Shown here: positions 54,920 through 64,000 of the stretch, piece after piece
Layout of the letters: each line of letters begins with the position of its first letter
Numbering within the stretch: position 1 is the stretch's first letter
Assembly: GCA_958295665.1 (NCBI GenBank)
Contig: OY282560.1
Location: 185,923,561-185,987,560 of the forward strand
Reading direction: 5' to 3'
Source of the DNA: Tipula vernalis
Lineage: Eukaryota > Arthropoda > Insecta > Diptera > Tipulidae
DNA length: 64,000 nt
Position numbers and translations under genes: made by a program
The notes under the pieces: generated by a model
What the model was told of the DNA's origin: nothing
What the model saw: the letters and a program-made list of their open reading frames with translations, nothing else
Databases searched by the model: none

Positions 54920-55965
54920 ATAATAATATTCAGTACACGGTTTATAGTGACAGTATGATTTGAATATAACACTCTGCCATTTCTTGAACTCCGCATCGGT
55001 AACCTTGGGCTTGTTTGATTTGGCTTCAGATGAACATTTATTTAAGTCGTGCCTTACATTTTTTCAGTGTTTGAATTTCGAGGCAATGAAAAAGATCATA
55101 AATATTTACTTCTTTTACAATGTTTTCGAGATTCGCTTTGCTCGCCACTTCTGACTGACCTTGACTGTCCACCAGTTACGTATATAGTGCCGATGTTCGT
55201 CATTTGAACTACTGGCCTTTATTTACGAATAATATATTAATGAGTCTAATATTTTTCGAAAGGGCATAGTGCCAAACAACTTCTGAGGAATTCGTATTTA
55301 CACTGAATGGTTAAAACTTAAAATTAGATTTTGAGGTTCAGAAATCGAAAGACTGCTTTATCAACCCGATTTTTCACAAAAAATAAAGCTAAGAAATAAA
55401 TGTATTTATAAAAAACCAATTCAAAATGACAACAAGTCCGACAGATGTCTACATCTTAATGGTTAGGTAGATTATGCCAAATGTGGTCCATAGTCTGTAA
55501 AAATAAGCTAGCAAAATTGACTAAATTATTCCTAGCTTCTGATTGAACAACGAAACTTATAAACACTTGAGACGATCAAAACAACCCAATAATTCTTTTT
55601 TACCATTGTTATCTTTCGTTGAATGTTATTTTAACATCCGTTTATTATAAATAATCGAATAGATTGTATTACAAACCGCTCTAAAATATAAAAATTTAGG
55701 CCTGCGTTCCGCTTAACTAAAAATATTAGTCGGGAACCGAATATACGAGAAATTTTTAAATGAATTTAGGAATTAGAAGGAATTGAAGCATTTATTTTAT
55801 CCGACCGAAACGCTGCGTGCTATACGAATGCAAACACCAATCAACTGCTTGTCAGCTCTTATCAGGCCTTTATGTCGGAATACTATCTTATTCCCGAAAA
55901 ATACACTAAATATACAATTTTTTTTAACAACAGTATGAAAATAAAATGGATGCTACAAACATAAA
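54920..55965. other. No recognisable feature
   Basis: AT-rich DNA with chance ORFs only. Confidence 0.35.
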
Positions 55966-55966
55966 T

Positions 55967-56101
55967 ATTGGGCCCGATTCTGGAACAATAAAATTCAATT
56001 TATGTTATTTTATTTCCTCGCTTCCTGTATGAATTTGTATTGAAAAAATCTAAAATAATATAACATAACATAAAATTTTGGAAGGCAGAATCGGCCCTAT
56101 T
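55967..56101. mobile_element. Small foldback MITE
   Basis: TATTGGGCCCGATTCTGGAA faces GGCAGAATCGGCCCTATTAT, with inner arms TTATGTTATTTTA and TAACATAACATAAAATTTT. About 135 bp with no ORF. Confidence 0.75.
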
Positions 56102-56103
56102 AT

Positions 56104-58420
56104 TATAAATGTAAATTTATATGATGAGTTGCCTTTGACTTTCGAGTCAGGTGGTTGCATTTATTTTTATATTTTTTCGTACAAATCTTTTATTTTTTAT
56201 TTTTTTAATTAAATCGTACATTTCCAACTTGCTTTTAATACCAAAACAGCTTAACCATGATACGATTGGAATCAACGGGATAAATTCGGGCGATCAAAAT
56301 TCCTAGACCTAGTTAAGAAGAGTGGAATGTTTCCCCAAATGAAGAGACATTGGACATTTTCAAAGGAAGGACTAATCAGCAATTTGGGATGTTGGTTGCA
56401 GTTTCTTTTTATAAATAAAATATTGGCCACCTATTGTACACTCTATTGTGAATGAGCTAAAGCTCAAAATAGAGTGTGCCAAAATTATTGTACATACAAA
56501 AATAAATAAATAAATAAATATTTTAGAAAACTTTCTGGCGTTTTCCTGTCATCCTTGCGTAAAAGATGCAATGCTAAGCGGCTTTGGAGAGTAATCTTTT
56601 TTAGTATGTGAATAATTATTAAAAAAAACAAATTTTTCAAAAATGTTCTAATTTCTATGAATGTTAAAGTTTCAAAAAATCGTCAAAGCTGGGGTTTAGG
56701 GCAACAAAACTTTAAGCTATAAACAAATTAAAATAATATTTCAAAAATTTGTTATATTTGAAAAACTTTAACGATACCAACCCCTTTACGTCATATATCT
56801 TGGAGATAAGCATCTTGCTTTTACATTAATGAGCCAAAGCCACGAATTTATGGAAGCTTGATGGACTCATTCTATAAAATTCGAAATAACAGCAGTTTTC
56901 AGTGTAAGCGAATTTATCCAAAATACCTCTACACCTTTTGAGAATTTTTCTATGTTATAATGTGCTCTGCTGATTGAGGCGAACTATTGCGCTATGTATG
57001 TGTATCCTACACAACTAAATAATTTAGTCACGGACAGTGCCCGAAAACTCGGGAGACGTTTATTTTTGAAGACAATTTTAATCAAACATTATTTTCAATT
57101 GTAGTCAAATGCAGATATCACTTAATACTATAGCTTAACCTGCTCTCAGAGCAACAGAATAATATTTGTCTGTGCCTACAATTTGAATTTTACGTTACAA
57201 TGTATGCCACTTTTTACAATTTTGATGTTAAAAATTGAATTTGTCCAATAACCATAACACTAAAATGTTTCTCTTTCCGAACAACTATAGCATTAGCACC
57301 AAAAGAAAAAGAGTTATATTTTTGTTTCGAAATATCTAGGTACATTTAATTAATAGTAATTTTAATTAAACACTAAGAATTTTATTGATTGTTGTATTGT
57401 GCTTGTGTGCGACGACATTTGGTTGATAAAAAAAAATTTTGATCGGTACGAGGGAAATACGCGCGCGCCTTTATTATACAATTTTATAAATAGAGAAAAT
57501 AGGACATTCTTATCGAATAGTTTTCATCGCATCACTGTATTGATTTATTACAATAATGATTGTTCCGTATAATTTAATATTTTAGAGGTCTGGGGGTAGG
57601 CGATGAAAAAAAATTATACAATTGTATTTATTAATATACTCGTAGATCATATGAAAACAATGTTGATGAAATTAAGTCTACGCCCATATTAGATTAACTC
57701 CAACGGTGAAGAATACGGTCGGCATAATCAGATAAAACTATGTATGTGCACGTAATAAATATTTGTAATTTGTATACATATCATTAAAATTTTTTAATTT
57801 ATGTCGCTTCGACTCTGATCTGTTTTTTGATCAAAAGAGGTCAAAAGTAGTTACCAGATTTACATGAAAATTGAATTAAACAACTGTTGTACAAGCTTAT
57901 TAATAAATTTTTCAATTGAGCGTGGTACGAATTACTTAAATATTGCGTTGCAAAGAAATAAATTTCATTTGTTGTTTTTATTGTTATCATAATACAAAAA
58001 TAGTAAATAGAATTAAAAAATTGTTTTTTTTTGTTTGAAAATATTTTGACGAACAAAAGGGTAGGTTAAGAAAGACAAAATACCCTTTGTAATTATTTAT
58101 TGGGGCAAAAGTATTTTATTAATAATTTAGTATTAAAAGTAAAAAAACTTGTGCTTCCATTTAGCATTAAAAATGTCTTAAATTTCTTCAAACAATACCC
58201 AAATATCCACCTCAAACAGACTATTTTATGAAATAGCTTATTTACAATAGATTGCCCAGCAAGAGGCGAAATAACATTAAAATTAACATTAATAATAATA
58301 TGAATAAAAATAGGTTAAAAAACTACTATGTAATGCCTATCAACCTCGCCACTCCAAAAATATTGCTTTAAATAATTTTGATGATCCTAATCTTTTAAAT
58401 TGCAAAGCAATTGAATTCCA
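56104..58420. other. AT-rich intergenic DNA; no gene recognised
   Basis: Contains a (TAAA)n microsatellite at about 56500-56521 and a GCGCGCGCC word near 57462. ORFs are short and family-less. Nothing else can be supported. Confidence 0.4.
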
Positions 58421-58421
58421 G

Positions 58422-58704
58422 TAGCACTATTTTGGTTTTCCCAGGAAATTCGGAATTGATTTATTGTGATTTTTTAGTGTATTTTGTTATTACTTTTTCC
58501 GATTGGTATTTTGTTCAAATTTTAGAAAAAACTAGTTCAATTTCATAGCAACTTTGTTGTTGATTTTTCCCTCAAAATTTGTCTGGGAATTATTTTTTAC
58601 CAAAACTTGAAAAAATACCAATCTTTAGAACAAAAAATTACCAAAATACACTAAAAAGTCACAATAAATCAATTCCCAATTCCCTGGGAAAACCAGAATA
58701 GTGC
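58422..58704. mobile_element. MITE with ~95-bp inverted arms (CCTGGGAAAACCAG family)
   Basis: The left arm GTAGCACTATTTTGGTTTTC CCAGG ... GAATTGATTTATTGTGATTT TTTAGTGTATTTTG pairs with the right arm ... CAAAATACACTAAAAAGTCA CAATAAATCAATTCCCAATT CCCTGGGAAAACCAGAATAG TGCCAC, with scattered mismatches. A partial second copy is at 22234-22420, so this is a family, not a local accident. Confidence 0.85.
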
Positions 58705-59430
58705 CACAGGGGAAAACTTTCCAACAAACAAGGATTTGTTGAATGACCTACAACAATTTTTGGCAGGAATTAAGTAGAAGTTAAAGGAATGAAACCTACT
58801 AAACAGCAACTTCCTATAAAGATAAAAAAGCTGATTAGTTTTGAGGAGTTTCAAAATAAAAAGACAATCGCGGAATTCGTAAAAAATACATAAACTACAT
58901 TCAAACAATGGCGTTTGGTTCTGAGACAGAAATACAATATGATTTAATTTCCTAATACTAAAAATAAGTCTAGTACAAGAATTGAAATATTTTTGGAGAA
59001 TATTCATCTTTTCCTGAAGCGAGACAAAGAACTTCTTTTTTAAACTGACTATCAGAAAATCTTACTACCTACAATATACAAACAACTAAGCATGCCAAAC
59101 ACTCTACAACCAACGATACTAACGTCATCAGCAAATATGTGAAATGAACAAAAAGTGATGAAAAGTGGATTCGATGTCGATTATGTACACAGAAAATAAT
59201 AGAGGACCCAGCCCACTGAACCCTGAGGAACGCCGAAAATTACAGGAAGCCAATCTTACAAAAGATTCTCAAAAAACACCACATGAGAACGATTAGAAAG
59301 ATAGTTGAAAATCAAAAATTAAACTGCGATAAGAGTTTATAAAAGAGAATTCTCTGATTAATAGAATCGAAGGCCCTAAAAATCTAACAAAATTAAAGAA
59401 GTTAATTCCCTATTACTCATATTACACCTA
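58705..59430 (-). pseudogene. Non-LTR retrotransposon RT relic, catalytic half
   Basis: On the minus strand: NRELTSLILLDF and AFDSINQRILFYKLLSQFNF (RT motif A, about 59420-59310), then LGPLLFSVYIIDIES and HIFADDVSIVG (the FADD box, about 59220-59110), with decayed sequence towards 58705. It is the downstream half of the RT whose N-terminal blocks are at 61760-62070. The two halves are separated by a Tc1 relic that itself contains a mariner. Confidence 0.75.
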
Positions 59431-59639
59431 ATATCATCAGTACTAATGAATTATAAGTACTAAGAAATTTTCTTTCTTCAAGTACCCTATTTGGAACTTA
59501 AAGTAGTGGATTAAAGTAAATACTTTTTTCTTATTTTTTTGTGCTTTATTGTTTTATGTAACTTCTATCTTTAATATTATTATGGCGGTACATCTCCCTA
59601 AGTGCTTGCACAAACATTGTTTAACCAATTAGTTTACTT

Positions 59640-61500
59640 TTACGCCTAACATCAAAGGACGTAAGAAGGAATCTTGGGCAAGCAACGGGCAAACGAATAT
59701 CATCCAGCTTAGTTAGAAGAAGACTGGTTAAAGCTGGCTTGCGAGCACTTGAAAGAGTCCAGAAGCCACAGTTAGCAATACGAGCGAGTCAAACAAAAAT
59801 AGTCAAAAACAATTTGCTGTCGACCTAGGAGCACGCTTCATGGACTCAAGAGATGTGAAATACGAGGGCGGATTGAAAATGAAGCTACCTAAGTAGGAAA
59901 ACAAAATTTTTTTTTGCCAAAAACCATTTATTTCTCAACATAGTCTCCATTTAATTCGACACACTTAGTAAGACGATATTCCAACTTTTTTATACCATCT
60001 GAATAATACGATTTCGGGAACCCCTCAAAATACGCGTTAGTTTCGATAATCACTTCTTCGTTTGAGATGAATCTTTGTCCTGCGAGCCATTTTTTCAAAT
60101 TTGGAAACAGGAAAAAGTCACTAGGAGCTAAATCTGGACTATAAGGTGGATGATCAACCAATTCGAAGTGTATTTCACGTAATTTTAGCATCGTATCTAA
60201 TGCTGTGTGAACCGGTGCGTTGTCTTGAAGAAAGAGCACTTTTTCTTCTTTAAATGTGGTCGTTTTTCCTTTATCATGTCCAAACACCGCTGTGAAGTGG
60301 TCTGTCAAACTCGTTTTTGTTCGATACTGAGCAAACGCGGCACCCATCTTGCCGATAGCTTTTTCATATGCAAATGTTCATGCAACATGTTGAACACACG
60401 TTCATATGATATGTTTACCATTTCAACAATCTCACGCAACTTGACTCGGCGATCATTCATAACGATATCGAGGATTTTCTTGATATTTTCTTCAGTAACC
60501 ACCTCTTTTGGCCTTCCTGTTGATGCTATTGTTGCAGTGCTTCTTCGGCCGCGTTTAAATTCAGCAATCCAATATTTTACCATGTAATCTGACGGAGCAG
60601 ACTCACCGTAATGTTTATCGAGCTTTTCTTTTGTCTCTTTCGCCGTTTTCCCTTTCAAATAATAGTGTTTAATCACTGCACGAAATTCTTGTTTTTCCAT
60701 TTTTCAAGAAACACAAAAGTTGCTTACTTCAAACGACTACAACAAATAAACTAATCGATGAATTTGGGTGAAATTTTAACAGCTGACGTTTGACAGATCG
60801 CAATTTCTAAAAAACAAAATTTTTTTGTGTTTGTGCTGCCATCTAGCGCTAGGTAGCTTCATTTTCAATCCGCCCTCGTAACTTGATTTTCTCTGATGAA
60901 TCCAAATTCAAGCTGCATGTTTGAGATTGTAGATTCCTCGCACGAAGAAAACCTCAAGAGACGCTTAGCAACGAATGTTTTTTAAGACTTCCACCGAAAA
61001 CTCTTGGGAGAGTAGGAGGTTTTCTGGAGAAGAAACAGCTCGAAAGTGCATCCTTAGTTCCATTACCACAGCAGCTGTTTATCCACAAGTCCTATATAAC
61101 GAATTTGAGCGGTTGCTGTTAGAGCTTTTCGACGATACTTTCAGATTTAGTTGTCAACTCTATGCAATACTGCCAAAGTTGTGAGTAACTACCATATATT
61201 AATTTTGAATTGTTGATGGACTTTCAGATAAACAACTACTTTTTTCTTTTCGTAAAAAAGTCCTTCGTAGAAAAAAATATCAAGGTGTTGGACTGGCCCC
61301 CGTAAAGCCCAAACCTAAACCCACTAGAAAATGTTTGGTTTAAAATGAAGCTAGACGTAGCAAGAAAGCGCCCAGAATCAATTCAAGCTTTAAAAAGTAT
61401 GTTAATAAACATCTAGGAAAACGTAACTTCTGTGACTTTCAAAAATTTATAAAACACAATGTTCGGAGGTGTACCGAATAAAAGCAAAAAGCGGGCAAAC
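59640..61500 (+). mobile_element. Tc1-like relic interrupted by mariner copy 2
   Basis: The plus strand before the mariner encodes RRNLGQATGKRISSSLVRRR and LVKAGLRALERVQKPQL, with EHASWTQEM next to the insertion. After it, in register, comes LIFSDESKFKLHV (first catalytic block). Further on is VLDWPP-SPNLNPLENVWFKM then RKRPESIQALKSML (61280-61405, third catalytic block with Glu and C-terminus). The second Asp block is not clear. Stops and frameshifts throughout; no terminal repeats recognised. Confidence 0.8.
59863..60878 (-). mobile_element. Mariner copy 2, same family as 43365-44633, with a 252-bp deletion
   Basis: TA borders 59861-59862 and 60879-60880; ends CGAGGGCGGATTGAAAATGA AGCTACCTA as in copy 1. 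The transposase begins at 60700 (MEKQEFRAVIKHYY) and ends at 59928 (GDYVEK, TAA). Relative to copy 1: CGA to TGA at the codon after KRV; loss of 252 bp (84 codons, including the first catalytic Asp) between GATAAAG and GAAAAACGACC; and one A missing from an A run just after. Copy 1's two TAG codons are intact sense codons here. Inactive but with intact ends, so movable if a helper existed. Confidence 0.94.
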
Positions 61501-61759
61501 AAAATATTAATATTAAAGACAGAATTTCTATAAACCAATAGAAAACAAAAACAAAATTATAAGAAAAACTGTTTACTTTATTCGATTACTGTAGCTCTAA
61601 TCAACATATTTTGAATATTTTGGCATCTTTTTGGTTCTCCCCCTAAATTGCAGGTACATTTTTTTTTTTTTTTTTTTTTTTTTCAAAAAAATGGGTCATA
61701 AATGTATTTAAAATGAAACAATAAGCCAATTGCTTTCAAAAGTTTTGTAACTTTAGCAA
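61501..61759. other. Junction region with a 25-base T run
   Basis: Between the Tc1 relic and the RT relic. T25 at 61659-61683 could be the minus-strand poly(A) of a retroposed sequence or a simple slippage tract. No other feature. Confidence 0.35.
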
Positions 61760-62070
61760 ACAAATACTCCAATTTGTAATAAAATGTGATTGACCAATCC
61801 TCAGCACTGTATGTAGATGCGATTGAATTTGGTTTTTAACAACAATCTCGAAAGTTTACGAGAGAGAACTCAAAATACTAATTGGCCGAAAATGTGACTG
61901 TTCTGAAATATTTCTGTTATAGGGATTATTTTACCTAACTTCCACTGGTCTGGATAGGAAGAGAACGTGAGAATAAAATTGAAGATACCGTCCAAATTGC
62001 AGATTGTAAATCCTCTTACTAGTTTTTGGAGGGTTGTAGACTGTACCGAATAAGATTTTACGACCATTTA
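61760..62070 (-). pseudogene. Non-LTR retrotransposon RT relic, N-terminal half
   Basis: On the minus strand: DGIFNFILTFSSYPDQWKLG then KIIPIT, and after a frameshift EQSHFRPISILSSLS-TFEIV and NQIQSHLHTVL (the fingers and YRPISLL-like block). It joins in order and strand with the RT half at 58705-59430. Confidence 0.7.
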
Positions 62071-62549
62071 TGAAAAATAAATTCTAAAATGGAGGAAGGT
62101 ATGGTAACTAATCTAGCCTTAATATAATCAAATCACCTATAAACATACATAAACTACCATAATTAAGGAAAGGTACCGCCCTTACCTTTCCTAAATATAT
62201 TAAAGCCTTTGATGGCCAAAGTTGAACTAGGGATATTTGGGCTTAAAAAGGTTTCAGAGAAACAAAGTAACGGATTTTTCATTAAGTACTACCATCATTT
62301 TTGTCCTACCTTTTATGGGTATGTCGTGAAGTTTACTCCGATTTTTTTTTACGTTTTAACTCCTCAGTGTCTACCATGTCCACGGCTACAAATTATTTAA
62401 ATTTTTAATCAAAATTCGTGTTCGTTAGCACAACATTACGTACGCTAATCCTAATTTTCGATCATTATAATCATCCAACTAGATGAACCATAGAAAGTCT
62501 TGTGGCAAACTTCGAATCAACATATTCATTTCATAATGTTGCCGTACCA
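62071..62549. other. No recognisable feature
   Basis: AT-rich. A short direct or inverted TACCTTTCC/GGAAAGGTA pair is seen near 62164-62190. Nothing else. Confidence 0.35.
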
Positions 62550-63320
62550 ATAAGGTAAAGAAATGCCAGGAGTGCCGGAAAAATTGCGGCTGTACGGGAG
62601 AGTTTGAATGAAAACCAAATCAGTCAATTCCGCGCTGTTTGCAGGAATTCGGCACCTCACAAACGTCACTACAAGACCATCTACTGCAACGTAACTTCTT
62701 TGACTGGGCTCTAAACAAACTTCACGAAGATCCTGATTTTGATCTCAAAATCATTCTGATCGATGAAGCTCATTTTTGGCTCAACGGCTTCATTAGTAAG
62801 ATAAATTATCGGATTTGGCGAGCAACCCGAAGCCATTCACGAAACGCCATTACATCCGCAAAAATTGACTGTTTGGTGTGGATTTCATTCTGAAGGCGTC
62901 ATTGTTCCATATTTCTTTTTAAACGAAAATAAACAATACATAACGGTGATATGCTGACTGGTTTTTTGTGGGATAAATTGGACTTGGCGAGATATGTTTT
63001 CAGCAGGATGCGCCACACATCATACAGCTGGTCAAACCATCGATTTATTGAAATCGAAGCTCGGTGAACGCATTATCTCCAGAAATTGGCAGCCTCGTTC
63101 ATACGATTTAACGCTTTTAAACTTGTTTCTTTGGGGTTATGTCAAGTCAATAATCTAGTCCAATAAGCCACAGACTTTAGAAGCTCGCACGGCCAACATC
63201 GAACGCGAAATTGCTGGAATATCTGCTAATTTATGCAAAAAAGATGCAAAATTGGATTAAGCGCATTCACCCGAGCAATCGTTTCTGTGGAGGACATTTG
63301 AATAATGTTGTGTTCCACAA
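62550..63320 (+). pseudogene. IS630-type (DDE_3) transposase relic
   Basis: Plus strand, several frames: AGKIAAVRESLNENQ (linker), LQEFGTSQTSLQDHLLQRNF, DWALNKLHEDPDFDLKIILI then DEAHFWLNGFISKINYRIW (first catalytic Asp), a QQD-PH block at about 63001-63020, LTLLNLFLWGYVKS (third block) and RGHLNNVVFHN-like end near 63290-63320. Same superfamily branch as 9837-10130. Multiple frameshifts; inactive. No terminal repeats recognised. Confidence 0.78.
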
Positions 63321-63540
63321 TTAATGATATCTATTATACTTTCATATGAAATAAAAATCAGCTTAATATCTTATACACAAGTATTTTATTAAACAGAAAA
63401 AATGCGTCGCCCTTAATGAAAAACCCTGTAGGCTTTGTACATTTAAGCTAGCTACATTTAATAACGACCTATCATCCATCATCGATTTTAGAACTATATT
63501 GGCAGTGTTATTTGATATAAATAAAATGAAATTTAAGACT

Positions 63541-64000
63541 TCAGCGTAAACGAATTGATCGAGACTGATAGGCAATATTTACAAATAAAAGTAAAACTGC
63601 TTCATCGAATCTAAAAATGAAAAAAAAAGAACCCAAAGTGCAGTTAATCAAAACCACATAAGCAGTATGCGGGCGAGCACCATCTTGTATAAACCATACA
63701 ACGTTAATTTTCTTTTCTCCCATTCCTATTAGTGTTCATCAGCTCCGAATAATTTGCAGAAGTAACATTTCCTCGTACAAGAACCATTACAATACCTTTA
63801 GCCGATAAAGCACACCAAATGGGGTTTTCTCTACTCCAATATATTTGATTCTGTTTGTTCACGGGACCCATGAGGTTGAAGTGCGCTTCATCACTAAACC
63901 AGATATCGCTCAAGGTGTAACCTCTTTTTAGGTGTTCCAAAAAGATTTGCGCAAAATCAAAGCGATTCACTTTAGCTCTTTCTGTAAGCTCTTGAACTTT
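63541..64000 (-). pseudogene. IS630-type (DDE_3) transposase relic, cut by the window edge
   Basis: Minus strand from the right edge: RFDFAQIFLEHLKRGYTLSD then IWFSDEAHFNLMGPVNKQNQ (first catalytic Asp), IWCALSAKGIVMVLVRG, TSANYSEL, a deletion, then VVWFIQDGARPHTAYVVL (second Asp). It lacks the third block and stops near 63541. Related to, but a different lineage from, the 62550-63320 relic. The N-terminus lies beyond 64000. Confidence 0.78.

Noticed and set aside
1..64000. tRNA or rRNA genes
   Set aside because: No cloverleaf with A/B box spacing or rRNA core sequence was noticed by eye. The tRNA-like 12-mer at 54365 is a primer site, not a gene.

Overview
The window is eukaryotic and AT-rich. 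It looks like an insect nuclear genome, most likely a fly. Reasons: a 61-bp spliced intron, a dipteran-style mix of mobile elements (mariner, Tc1, hAT, pogo/Tigger, gypsy, BEL/Pao, jockey-like), many CATATGTATGTAC-type words as in higher Diptera, and a BEL primer site matching initiator tRNA-Met. The taxon is inferred, not shown directly.

Only two host genes are convincing. One is a two-exon Myb/SANT-like DNA-binding protein (14601-15690, +, 342 aa). The other is a Golgi beta-1,3-glycosyltransferase of family GT31 (47285-48382, -, 365 aa or more). Its last exon base may abut a splice donor, and a higher-order tandem repeat lies on its 5' side.

Nearly everything else is a layered transposon graveyard. 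Left to right: a non-LTR RT relic with an inverted 5' part (1.1-1.8 kb); a hAT relic interrupted by a mariner (5.5-8.35 kb); Tc1-type and jockey-like relics plus a near-perfect foldback (9.2-12.5 kb); the Myb-like gene; a TA-flanked MITE, a Tc1 relic, an inverted array of 15-bp words and a transposon with ~300-bp inverted ends (16.2-19.8 kb); a retroposon with 25-bp target duplications (20.5-21.3 kb); a Tc1 relic carrying a MITE; a gypsy pol relic (22.9-25.1 kb); a very AT-rich tract; a Tc1 tail; a BEL relic with an inserted mariner (30.2-32.8 kb); a three-deep nest (33.9-38.8 kb); a mariner, a Tc1 and another mariner relic; a mariner inserted in a mariner (43.28-45.74 kb); the GT31 gene; a nearly full-length but defective BEL element inside an inverted-repeat element (49.3-54.9 kb); and a second three-deep nest, non-LTR RT containing Tc1 containing mariner (58.7-62.1 kb). 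Two more IS630-type relics reach the right edge.

The strongest signals are the nests, which give a relative insertion chronology, and the two copies of one mariner family with different lesions. No transposase or polyprotein here looks intact. Boundaries of decayed elements are approximate unless terminal repeats and TA duplications are cited. Family names come from reading translated motifs, not from database searches.
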